Below, in pieces: positions 10,331 through 21,911 of a DNA stretch of 64,000 nt. The position numbers were made by a program, and so were the translations under genes. Under the pieces are notes generated by a model. That model searched no databases, was not told the DNA's origin, and was given only the letters and a program-made list of their open reading frames with translations. The stretch's first letter is position 1; each line of letters starts with the position of its first letter. Source of the stretch: Heliocidaris erythrogramma (taxonomy: Eukaryota > Echinodermata > Echinoidea > Camarodonta > Echinometridae); assembly GCA_025617745.1 (NCBI GenBank), contig CM046853.1, positions 51,663,021 through 51,727,020 on the forward strand. The letters run 5' to 3'.

Positions 10331-11712
10331 GTAATACATACCATCATTTCAAAATTAAAGTTTACAAAAAAAATCTATACATATTAATAATAATAATAAT
10401 ATTAATAATATTAATAAATGTAACTTATATAGCGCCAATCGTCCCCCCCCCCCCTTTCAGCATCTCCGTATATAAAGAAATGAAATGCTTGCTGCATCAT
10501 CAATTTTTTAACCTTACCCCTTACACCTATTTTCCCTTTCTCCACCTTCCTCATTCTCTCTTTCTGTCTGCTACCCCCCCCCCCCCGACTCCTAGAGGAC
10601 TATTAAACAAAAACAATAAAGTGCAATATAATCTCGTGTCGGATACTGTGCGGGCAATAAGCCACTTCGGAGATGCAATCTGAGCATGAGCAGATAAAGG
10701 TCATCTGTACCAAATTCTAAAACCCACTGACACTAATATTCGATATGTGCTCATGAATGTCATGATATCCAGGTGGAAGTATTCTTTTTAAAGGGGGAAA
10801 CAAAAGCTATTCATGAGGCACCTCTATCACTCCCAGAGTTATTTTTCTGAAGTGCACATAAAGGGACCCTCCATGTCGAAAATATCTGTGGATATTTGGG
10901 GTCATTTGTACCATGCGCTAACCCCGAACTGGCTTATTTCCATGATCGCCTGTCCAGTTTATAAATCCTTCGTTCCACATTAATTAGCACATATAATTAG
11001 AGGCTACGCTAGTATGTAATATATGACGTGGTTGCTATGGTATTGGTCTCAGGTGCATGAATTATTTCCCTTTCTCATCGGTTCTGAAGTTTTGTCTTCA
11101 TACCTATAAATTACTCCGTTTCGCGAGGTCGATTTGCAACCAAACAGATATTTTTAGGGAAATATATACCAGGCAATAATTTCACCATTTTTTTTTTGTA
11201 GGACATTTTTCAATGAGGGGGAGAGAAAATTTATATTTAAAAATGAAAAGAAATGAAAAATGAAAAAGACATGGAATACGTATTTCAAAAGTAAATGTGT
11301 TGTGCAAACATACCATTGTTTATAAATGCACCGCTTCTTGACCTATTAAGGTTCAAATTTGCTTATTATACAATTCATGGTTAATTTTATTCATCTCCCA
11401 ATCACCCCGGCCAAGCATCGTTGAGGTATATCACACTTGACTATCAGCGAATATTGCCTAGTACTATTGTAATGAATAAGTAAAACTTTAACGCATTTTA
11501 TCAGTGCCTAGACAAGCTCATTATATAGGGAATAGACACTGAAGTAAAATCTCATGTCCAGAATCCAGGGTGTAACCGAAATTTTGATCAGCACTTTATA
11601 TTGTGTATGTTATAAATTAAGGTTGCGAACGAACTTTAACTTTGTAAGCTTGGGATACATGAAGATGTATACAAGAATTATGTAAAGGATTTACATACGG
11701 CGTGTATATTAA

Positions 11713-13332
11713 AGGAGAATTACGCTCAAAAATAAAGACGATAGTGTTCAAAGGTGTTATTTATTCCTACTTGTTAGACTATATGGCTTCGCGTCAAAAT
11801 ATACGAGATCAATACGAATTTTTCTGAGCAAAATTTACCATCTGCTAGCAATGTATCGTCTGCTAGCAGCACATGGGGGCTGCCATTTTGTTTATGTGTA
11901 CAAGAAGATTTTCTTAATCCAAATGCTCAATTGCCTTTTTCAAAATTAAAAATATAGAATAGATATGTCAATTTATTTTTAAACTGAAGATTTCCTTACA
12001 TATTTCTGTTGAAAATCGATATTCGCTTAATAGAAATCTATTTTCTCGATACTGGACGTATGGGACGGAGCAAATTAATTCAAATTTTATGGATGCTTCT
12101 TCCCTGAGCATCTATAGCGGTTACTGCGGCAGCCCGAACACGTAGTGTTCGGGCTGCGCTTCGCAGTCCTTTGATCGCATGGATGTCACATAATTACAAG
12201 GTCGTTTGTCAAAATGATAGCCATGAAACATGAAATCAGTTGATTTTAGGCTATTTTAGGTACTTACAATACTTTACGATTGACTGTCGTCTTTCTTTTC
12301 AATGAGGATGATACAAAAAAGGCATATTTATCTCCAAGAGCCTGTAGTAAAAACTTCCGAAGGTCGGTGTTTTGCTTGCAATGCGCATGCGTCAGCAGCT
12401 CCAATTATAATACAGACAAGAAGGGAGGATTATGAATATTCATTAAGACGAGCTTGAGCGAGAGCGCTAGATCTATACGCTAGCGATCGGCGGATTACAG
12501 TGGGTATATGAATATTCATTATGCCATTGACGAAAACATTGTAATAAACATTCATAGGCGCATGCGCAAGTGCCTATTTTCAATTTGGCTTTAACAACAT
12601 GGCGAATGGGACTGGTTTCGAAAATTGAGAGTAAAAAGTGACATTCATCGATTCTACACATTTTTTAGGAAAAGCTGATTTGCGTAAAGTCTGTTTAGGT
12701 AAGTGGCATCGTATATATGATACTTTAATTAAAAAATAATAATTACATGGCCATTTTTTAAATGGTCATTTGAACATTGGTAGATTGTGAGACCCACCGA
12801 ATCGTACTGGTTTCACTCAGGACGCTGCCACTTCGTGGCAGCGTCCCGGGGCTACTATAGCGGCAAACTATGCATTCACCTGCTTCCGGATAATGGACTT
12901 GAAAAGTCAGAATGCATGCTGCATATATTATGTCCTGCTTTGTTTGGCAAACCCAAGAAAATAGATTTTTGTTAAGCAAAACCAAACAATTTAAAAGTAT
13001 CATTATAAAGATTTAATTTTTATAATACATGTAAACACCCACTTTATATTTTCCGTCACATATGGGATTTTAGGTAATGAAGAAAATCAATTTAGGATTT
13101 GGATTCAAAATATCTTCCTGACTGGAACATTTCGCAATGGTTCATGTACAACTCCAAATCAGCAAGAAAATGGCAGCCCCCATGTAAATGAGTAGGAGAC
13201 GATACCGGGTGTTGGAATATCTTTATTTATACCCTTTTCTGATATCTTATTAGAAAATGATTTAGGCCAATAAGTAGGAATATATTACACCTTCCAATAT
13301 AAGTAAATTTGTAATCAGGGCTTAATTCTCCT
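11713..13332. mobile_element. TTAA-flanked MITE-like element H
   Basis: Flanked by TTAA at 11709-11712 and 13333-13336; ends AGGAGAATTA...TAATTCTCCT, with inverted similarity extending over about 80 bp and a second inverted pair near 11870 and 13160. The undisturbed TTAA site is seen in the tandem copy near 16016. TTAA targets and AGG-type ends fit Kolobok or piggyBac non-autonomous elements. It contains element B copy 1. No transposase. Confidence 0.8.
12121..12854. mobile_element. Element B copy 1, hairpin-ended with 9-bp target duplication
   Basis: Starts TTACTGCGGCAGCCCGAACA and ends CGTCCCGGGGCTA. The left end folds as GCAGCCCGAACAC/GTGTTCGGGCTGC and the right end as GACGCTGCCAC/GTGGCAGCGTC. 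Flanked by CTATAGCGG at 12112-12120 and 12855-12863. A second copy at 39560-40283 has its own 9-bp duplication. 9-bp sites recall Mutator-like elements, but the ends are not inverted copies of each other. It contains two ATGAATATTCATTA palindromes. No long frame. Confidence 0.85.
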
Positions 13333-14008
13333 TTAAGCACACTATAATTCTTACAACTGTTTATCATTTCATGTATTTATAAATACCGTCACGCATTTTT
13401 TTTTTCTAACGTAAACCTGCACTAATTCAAGCCTCTGCTTTAAAAAAAGGTTAGCGCTAAAACGCAGCGCTCTCTAGTCGAGATTCACCCTTGCCTTCAC
13501 ACCTTAGTCTATTCACATTTCAGTATTAGCAGGATGTGCATTGTCTCATGTCTGGAGCGGCCCAACAAAAGAGACTTCCATAGGGATGAACAGAAAGTAG
13601 CTTTATTGATTTCACACCAGAATCAATACTAAACGAGTTTTCAAACGTTTCGTCCCTTCGTGGGCGTTTAGAAATCGGAATCTTTATTGCTTAGAGCTGG
13701 GTGTGTATTGTCTAGGACTAGCAACCGGTTTACAATTTCCTCTATATCCCATGTATAGGCATAGACTTGCATTTATAAAAACGAAACAAAACAAGGAAAG
13801 CAACACCAAGCACGATGTGAATGCAAGTTGTGTTGTTTTTGGTCGGATGGAGATTAAGAAAGAGAGAGAGAGAGGGGGGGGGGGGGGTAGTTAAAGATAG
13901 CAATTACTTTTATTTCACAAGTCATGTAATAAATATTACATACCATTATTTCAAAATCAAAGTTTACAAAAAATATCTATACAAATTAATAGTAATAATA
14001 ATATTAAC

Positions 14009-15105
14009 AAAACAAAATACCTTGGTAAAATCAGTATACTGATGATTTCAATATAAGTTATAACAATCAACTCATTTAGAGACAGCCACAGGATTCTGTG
14101 AAGTATTTAGGACTAAATATAGCTAGTGATCTTTCTTGCTCAAGTTTGGTTGACAGTTTTGTCAAAAAAGCTAATGCTCGTCTAAAATTCTTGTATCGTT
14201 ATCAAAATTGCATGAACTTAAAATCAAGACGCATTTTAAGTTTTTCCTTAATACAATGTTTATTTGATTATGTTAATGCGGCATGGTACTGCAGCCTAGG
14301 CAAGGTGGATCAAAACAAGTTAAAACTAATTCAAAATAAGATTGTAAGATTTATCAATCACTTACCGCCAAGAACACACATTGGGAAGAGTGAACTTGAA
14401 ACAGCTGGTCTTCTTCATGTAAACTTTAGATCACAACAACTTTTAATTCACCATGTACATACGATTTTTTACTCTAATGCAGATCACTATATTTCAAATA
14501 ATTTTATTCGCTCTTCAAGTGTTCATGGGCATGACACTAGAAATAGTCAATTTACTTTCGTAGTGCCTAAGCGGAAAGGTAAAATTGGAAATTCCTTTTA
14601 TTTTAACGGTATTCTTTTCTGGAATTCCCTCCAAAATCATGTTAAGAATTTTTTACATTTTAAAAGGGTATTGAAGCATCATCTGAAAAATGTGTCTACT
14701 CCATAACTATATTTCTCCTCTCCTTTTTGTAGCTCAGATGTATTTTTTTCCTATATTATATGACTTATGTAACCAACGTTTATTATCGATAGTTTCATTA
14801 TGATTTTCTGTATATAGTTTTTTTCCGTAGAGTAAGTCTTGTTTTCACATTTATGTAATCTTCGCCTACTTTATAAAAATGTTATGTTTTATTTTGCTAC
14901 TTTAGTACATTCCTATTACTTGTCGTACGTGTACGATAGTCTTGTAGCCGTACTAATGTGTTTTCTTAGTGTATTTTTTAATCAGTTATTTAGGTAAGGA
15001 CCCCATTGGAAATAAGCCATTTCGGCTTTCATGGGCTATCCTGTCATGGTACCTGGTTATGTTTGTATTGCAATATACCTGACGAATAAAATAAAATAAA
15101 ATAAA
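14009..15105 (+). mobile_element. LINE fragment, RT C-terminal part
   Basis: The 202-codon frame at 14098-14706 starts KYLGLNIASDLSCSSLVDSFVKKA and contains LIQNKIVRFI and GHDTRNSQFTFVVP, the thumb/C-terminal region typical of jockey/CR1-type non-LTR reverse transcriptases (KFLG... and H.TR motifs). The catalytic palm is missing (5' truncation). The 3' end is an (AAAAT)n tail at about 15085-15105. It splits the tandem duplication, so it is younger than that event. Confidence 0.8.
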
Positions 15106-16859
15106 ATCATAAATGTAACTTTTATAGCGCCAATCCTCCCCCCCCCCCCCCCTTCAGCATCTCCGTATATGAAGAAATGAAATGCTTGTTGCATCATCAA
15201 TTTTTTTAACCTTACCCCTTCCACCTGTTTTCCCATTCTCCACCTTCCCCATGATCTATTTCTGTCTGCTACCCCCCCCCCCACTCCCGACTCCTAGAGG
15301 AGATATTTATGCCACGGAAAGGATGCTTATGCATGTGCATAAGGCTGTTTTTACTTATCAGCATTTTGACAAATGGAATATAATGATCATCGTTTTGTGG
15401 TACATGCTTGTATATTAACAAAAACAATAAAGTACAATATAATCTCGTATCGGATACTGTGCGGGCAATTTCCATGATCGCCTGTCCAGTTTATAAATCA
15501 TTCGTTCCACATTAATTAGCACATATAATTAGAGGCTACTCTAGTATTGGTTGCTATGGTATTGGTCTCAGGTGCAATAATTATTTCCCTTTCTCATCGG
15601 TTCTGAAGTTTTGTCTTCATACCTATAAATTACTCCGTTTCGCGAGGTCGATTTGCAACCAAAGCTTGCTTATTATACAATTCATGATTAATTTTATTCA
15701 TCTCCCAATCACCCCGGCCAAGCACCGTTGAGGTATATCACACTTGACTATCAGCGAATATTGCCTAGTACTGTTGTAATGAATAAGTAAAACTTTATCG
15801 CATTTTATCAGTGCCTAGACAAGCTCTTTATGTAGGGAATAGACATTTAAGTAAAATCTCATCTCCAGATTCCAGGGTGTAACCGAAATTTTGATCAGCA
15901 CTTTATCTTGTGTATGTTATAAATTAAGGTTGCGACCGAACTTTAACTTTGTAAGGTTGGTGTACATGAAGATGTATACAAGAATTATGTAAAGGATTTA
16001 CAAACGGCGTGTATATTAAACACACTAATTCTTACAACTGTTTATCATTTCTTGTATTTATAAATACCATCACGCATTTTTTCTTCTAACGTAAACCTGC
16101 ACTAATTCAAGCTTCTGCTTTAAAAAAGGGTTAGTGTTAAAATCAATGCTCTCTAGTCGAGATTCACCCTTGCCTTCACACATTAGTCTATACCCATTTC
16201 AGTATTAGCAGGATGTGCATTGTCTCGTGTCTGGAGCGGCCCAACAAAAGAGACTTCCATAGGGATGAACAGAAAGGAGCTTTATTGATTTCAAACCAGA
16301 ATCAATACTAAACGAGTTTTCAAACGTTTCGTCCCTTCGTGGGCGTTTAGAAATCGGAATCTTTATTGCTTAGAGCTGGGTGTGTATTGTCTAGGACTAG
16401 CAACCGGTTTACAATTTCCTCTATATCCCATGTATAGGCATAGACTTGCATTTATAAAAACGAAACAAAACAAGGAAAGCAACACCAAGCACGATGTGAA
16501 TGCAAGTTGTGTTGTTTTGGTCGGATGGAGATTAAGAAAGCGAGAGAGCGAGAGGGGGAGGGGGGGGGGGGTAGTTAAAGATAACAATTATTTTTATTTC
16601 ACAAGTCATGTAATAAATTTACATAAATAAAGCCCTTGTAACTCAATAGAGGGATTAAATTCAATCGAAATCATCACTATTATTGCTTTTCAAACACCGA
16701 AACTAGAGATAGATTCATTTACATTTACATAGTGAAGCTCTGGAATACCCTATACATGTACCTACACTCCCAAATTCTCACATGTTACTGATGAAAACTG
16801 TCTTGACCAAGTTGACGATATAAAACAGGAATATTTTAAAGTGCTATTCAATAATACTC

Positions 16860-17450
16860 ATTTGCCCAAGTAAAGGCATTATTGAAGAATTAGGATACCC
16901 CGAGACAGAATTAATTTATGTTCATCAAGCCAAAGTCTTGGGAATAATTTTACTATCAAACCTAAAGTGGGATAGTCATGTATCCGATCTTATAAAAGGT
17001 GTAATAAGAAGTTGTTTATACTCCGTTGCCTCAAGATGACCTTTTACTGCTATATACATAACATAAGGATACATTCGCCCGATCTTAGATTATGGGGGAT
17101 TTATGGGGTACCGAATTCTAATGGTAATTTAACAAAAACTCATCATGTATCTACTTTAGAACGTATCAGGAAGCGAGCTTGCAAAATCATTTTTGGATTT
17201 CAGTATGAAAGTTATGAAGCAGCATTGGAAACGTGCCATTTACGTTCATTAGAAGCAAGACGTAAGCAATTATGCATAGACTTTGTCAATTCTCTTGCCA
17301 AAAACCCACAATTTAAAGAATGTTTACCTCTTAGACAACAAAGTTCTTATTCTCTAAGATTTCAATCAAAGTTTAAACAACACCACTGTGGCTCACTTCT
17401 ATACTTTATAAATCTTCTCAAAAATTAATGTAACACTAACATATTTTAAT
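16860..17450 (+). pseudogene. Decayed LINE fragment, second type
   Basis: From about 16920 to 17428 reading in changing frames gives AKVLGIILLSNLKWDSHV, then LERIRKRACKIIFGFQYESYEAALETC and LEARRKQLCIDF, the C-terminal region of a different non-LTR reverse transcriptase. At least one frameshift and a stop lie near 17000. No tail recognised. Confidence 0.65.
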
Positions 17451-17669
17451 TGTATTATTCATAAGTTCATGATTGCACCATGACTTGAGAATGACATTTG
17501 ACATTCTCTTTCGTCCCCCTTCTCTCTTTCTATCTCTTCATCTCTCTCTCTCTTCCTCACTCTCCCCCTCTCTCTCTCCTACACATTTCCTCCTCTCTTT
17601 CCTTTTAAAATTTGAATTTGATCACTGAATTTTTATTAAATATTTATATGTTTGATTTTTTTTCTATAT

Positions 17670-18055
17670 AGTACCGAAGTGTGACGTCATCAAATTTTGA
17701 TTTTTGGTATTTCAGTATTGTTATGACCATATTTAGGTAGAGCATGATGGAAAACGTTCACACATCAAATTTGACATGAATCAGTTCATGGTGGCCCAAG
17801 GTATGGCTATATGAATATCTAATTAGCCTAATTAATTAGTGTTAAATTGGCCTGGTTCTAAACTGTTAAGAACCAGGCCAATTTACACTGACTTCAATGG
17901 GGCTAATTCATGCGGCCATATATCTCGAGGCCCAATGAGCCAATTGCCATAAAATTTGGGATCTGGATGTTTTTCACCATGTTCCTTTGAGATATGGTAT
18001 AAAAAATGTCAAAATGAAAAATAATAGCTTTTTGTGACGTCATCATTTCGGTACT
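17670..18055. mobile_element. 386-bp MITE with AGTACCGAAG ends
   Basis: The ends AGTACCGAAGTGTGACGTCATC and GTGACGTCATCATTTCGGTACT are inverted. A perfect internal hairpin, TAAATTGGCCTGGTTCTAAA with its complement, lies at 17844-17886. No coding sequence; no clear target duplication beyond TA-rich flanks. Confidence 0.75.
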
Positions 18056-18077
18056 CTATCTATACATGTATATGTCA

Positions 18078-20370
18078 TATGTGACCCGGCACCACAAAAC
18101 CACCAAAAAGTCGCAATCCGTGATTTTATGTAAACAACTGAAATTGAAATTTGGTTTTTGGAAAATTTTATTTTCGGACTTGTGGTTTTTCTGAAAGATC
18201 GTTCTTTTCTTTTAGCGTCTTTAAGTTTCAGAGAAATATTGGAGATGGATTTTGATGAAAATCAAGCTGTTGTGCCTGATGGGCGGAAACTCACTCAAAT
18301 AAAGTACACAATTGAAACGGGAAAATATACGTTGGATATTGCGTTCTTTACTTCACGTTTCTTAGCGGTCGTCATGTGGGCCATTCTCCGAAAAAGGGCG
18401 CCAAAAGGATATTTTTGTGTCGCCAACATTATCCAGGCTATAAACCACTGGTTTGTTCATCAGGAAACCTATTTTTTAATTTTATTGATACTTAAGAATA
18501 TAAAGAGTAAAATTAGTATCAACCGAGATCACAATACGCCATAAAAATATTATATAAGCGAGAACCATATATATGTTTATTTTACCCATGTCGCCAGCGA
18601 ACTATGTGATTATGTTTCAGGCCTCTGCTCTTTACTGTTATATCAAAATCAAGTATTTTGTTTACCATTTTATAGTTCCTTCGGTGCTTAAAGAAGAAAG
18701 CATATTACTTACCAAAAAAAGATTTGTATATTTTTTGTTGCGATCTTAGCGACGGTGTCTCCAAATCGCGATAAGATACGTTACTTTTTGTATTGACGGC
18801 CTAAAAAAATGAAGACAATGACGTAGTGATCTGGACTTAGGTGTGGCGAATGAAGTCCATCTCAATATTATATAAATACAATAAGTGTGTATTGAATCTC
18901 TATAATAATATATATATTCAGATACACAGTTTTTGAAGGTGTATGTTACGATAAGCAGAAATAAGATACGTTACTGAAACTCTGCTCCATTACAGAAAAA
19001 AGTGCATTATTGACAAAGTTATAATATATTTTGCTTTAAAATAGCATACACTACCTTTCGTCACACATGGGAATTAAGATGGTAAAGGTTTTTTTTTCCG
19101 TCAAAACACAAGGTGGAAACTAAAGGCCATCAAATACGTTTCCGTCAAATAATTACCCTTGGCTCTCTCTGAATGTAAAAATAGACGTGAAAATCTAAAA
19201 TACGTCAATAGTGTAAGATTTAATGTACCAAAATACTTGTTTGGATGATTAATCACATAAATTGTTTAAAGAAAGGAGTTTTAGTTAGATTAAATAAGAT
19301 TTGTGTCAGATACGTTACCACCATTAAAGTATTGTTCCTTAGCTTTTTAAAAATAAAATTCATTTGTAGTATTTTCCTCATCCTCACTTCATCTTTTCTT
19401 TAATTTCTCACTTTCACTTATTGTACAAAGTCATTTTGAGAGGACATTGCCCTTTATACCAGCAGTCACAACCACCCCTATGTTATCACATTTATCTATC
19501 AACAAGTGGTCAGCTGCATGGCCATGCCCATCGCACATTAATGACTCACCTTCAATTCAAGGATTTTCAACAACACTCCCTTTCTTCTTCATCCTGCTAC
19601 ACTAGCAAGGGATAAGAACAAACAACTTTTCATCTCCACCTTTGCTAGATACACTTCTCAAAGTTTTCTCATCGAGTTAACACGATAATTTGAGGATGTC
19701 ATCTCTTCACTTCTGAATTTGTTTCCTGCACTTCAATTGGAGCAATTTCTACAATTCTCTACTTTACATTCTATACTCCATCATCTCACCTGGAGGAATT
19801 TCTATTTCATCATATTATTCTCTGCAATTCACTCAGAGAACAATCCAAAATCTCGCTTGTGCTAGCCAAGTAGTTTTGTGATCATTTCTGTGGTGATACC
19901 TGTGTAAATATATATTTGAATCGGATTGTGCAATATTTGGAAACTTTTGGCATTTTGGAGGATCCATGTCCGGTTAACCCCTGCACGCATAAAGTCGGTA
20001 AGCATGGTAAGTGGTGATTGCTTCTTATTCCCATCTCGCCTTATAAGTAGCGACCAACCGCTACACATTAAAGGACATGTGAAAATACGTTAATACATAT
20101 ACAATGCTTTTGCTATCTATGCAACGTTATTATTTGAGATATTTTATTATTTTTGAAAACTTTTTAGGGGCAGAGCCAATTAAACTAGCCTTGTGAAATT
20201 ACGTTGTATTTATAAAAAAATAAATCGTCAGGAGGACTTATAAGTCTACTAAGCTAAAAGAGATCTCTGGATGGTTATTGTTTGTATGCATGGTTGTAGT
20301 GAGTTCAATTCTGGAAAAACATGGTACATGTAGAATAATGCACATGGATTGCCATGTGGACATAATACAT
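18078..20370. other. No recognised gene; start of a dispersed repeat and AGATACGTTAC motifs
   Basis: Begins with TGTGACCCGGCACCACAAAA, which looks like the end of a dispersed repeat, but no matching inverted end was found here. The frame at 18158-18544 has no recognisable domain. The word AGATACGTTAC occurs near 18774, 18962 and 19310 and again further right. 19380-19850 is pyrimidine-rich. Confidence 0.4.
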
Positions 20371-20379
20371 TTAACGTAT

Positions 20380-21233
20380 GTTACCTTGTATATTTTCTAT
20401 TTGCCTCGGAGGCAATCAATTTAATGATTTTGTTCTATCTGAATAATGTTACATATCTAATCAATGAGTTAATATAGTTTCGGAGACTACGGTGTGCATT
20501 AGATGTCAAGTTTCGTTCATCATACATTTCAAACAGAATTCAAGGCCGTACGCAGAAATTTTTTCCTGGGGGGGCAAGATGATCGCTTTCAAAGGAACCC
20601 ATAAGTTGAAGTCTAAAACCCAATTAAAAAAAAGTATGATTTTGACATTTCTGGGGGGAAACTGCCCCCCCCCCCCCCCGCTGCGTACGGCCTTGACAGA
20701 ATTATATATGTTTTTGCGTTAATTTAAGGCGATTACCCAAGGCTATAAATATGATTGTTATTGGTGGATATAACATTTGGGTGTAAAACAAAATACAAGA
20801 GTGATTTTATCATCATATTGATATATAACTCTTAGTAACAAAATTTTGTAGTAGATGTATGTCAAATACGTTACCATATCTACGTGACCGTATATCTTCT
20901 TTTCACTCGGTGGTAATCGATTTTGATGATTTGTTCTTATCTGAATAATGTTACATTATCTAATGAGTTACATGGACTACATTGTGCATTAGAAATCAAA
21001 AGTTTCGGTCATAAGTTTCAAACAGATATAATTATGTTGTTGTCTTAATTTTGTTCATATGACTTTGCACTTACTGAGCTAGTTTAAGGCGATTATCCAA
21101 GGTTATGAATGTTATTGGTGGATAATACATTTTGATGTAAGATAAAGTGCAAGTGTGAGTTTATCATCATGTTGATATATAACTCACAGTAACGAGGTTT
21201 TGTAGTATAGAGGTCTGTCAGATACGTTACCAT
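20380..21233. repeat. Tandem duplication, two units, ending in (A)GATACGTTACC
   Basis: Unit 1 (about 20380-20876) and unit 2 (about 20877-21233) share TATCTGAATAATGTTACAT, TTTAAGGCGATTA, GTTATTGGTGGATA and TTGATATATAACTC, and each ends with a copy of ATACGTTACC. Unit 1 contains an extra hAT-like MITE; unit 2 shows the uninterrupted site. Confidence 0.7.
20541..20695. mobile_element. 155-bp hAT-like MITE
   Basis: Perfect 15-bp inverted ends CAAGGCCGTACGCAG / CTGCGTACGGCCTTG, flanked by the 8-bp duplication ACAGAATT at 20533-20540 and 20696-20703. 8-bp duplications are typical of hAT transposons. Contains poly(G)/poly(C) runs; no coding. Confidence 0.9.
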
Positions 21234-21880
21234 ATTTTTCTTTCCTGTTAATCCAAAGTGTATGAAGTATTAAGTAAAAAGTACTTGCAATAAGCTTTCT
21301 ATAATAATTTCAAAACTTATGCATAGCAATTAATATCTTTCGCGCTAATATTGACCTACACACTTCAAACATCAGTCTTTTTTGTATCTGGACCAATCAA
21401 AGTTTAGTTACATTTTTATAACCAGGTGTGCATATATTAGTAACGTTTACTTTTAAATAGATATTTACATGAATGATCCATAAATGATACACCCTCAACG
21501 ATTTTCTTGACTGGTAACGTATCTGATCGGTGGTAAATATAATTTATGTCAAACAGGTGTTCGAGTTCGATACTATTTCTTGAAAAATATGGTGCTGTTA
21601 AAAACAACCCACTGACTGTTCTGTGTTATCAAAGTATTCAAGTTTCCGAGTTCAAATGAGTTTTATGAATTTTCTTGTGTTGAATATTTTCAATTTGTAC
21701 AACCCTTTTGGTGCCTTTTTGCGGAGAATGGACCATGGTGTATGATGTATGTAGGGTATGCCATACATGTACAAATATATTGTGCAAATAAACTAAATGC
21801 GCCTAATTATAGGAATATAACACAAGCAAAACAAACATACAAGAAACGATTCAACACGAGAACACAACATAAAGTTGAAT

Positions 21881-21911
<31 letters not shown>

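Larger units (their letters stand above)
10335..16620. repeat. ~3 kb tandem duplication, later split by insertions
   Basis: The order is X (10335-10410), Y (10420-13920), X' (13940-14008), Y' (15107-16620). X and X' share TTTCAAAATNAAAGTTTACA; Y and Y' share TATAGCGCCAATC, GATCGCCTGTCCAG, GTCTGGAGCGGCCC and many more. Y holds an extra TTAA-flanked element (11713-13332) that is absent from Y', where the empty TTAA site is preserved at about 16016. A LINE (14009-15105) sits exactly between X' and Y'. So the duplication came first and both insertions followed. Confidence 0.8.

Noticed and set aside
12121-12854. Helitron identity for element B
   Set aside because: The right hairpin followed by CTA looked Helitron-like, but both copies have 9-bp target duplications and a hairpin at the left end too.
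18158-18544. 128-codon plus-strand frame as a gene
   Set aside because: No domain, AT-rich, no splice or promoter context, and it starts inside a dispersed repeat.
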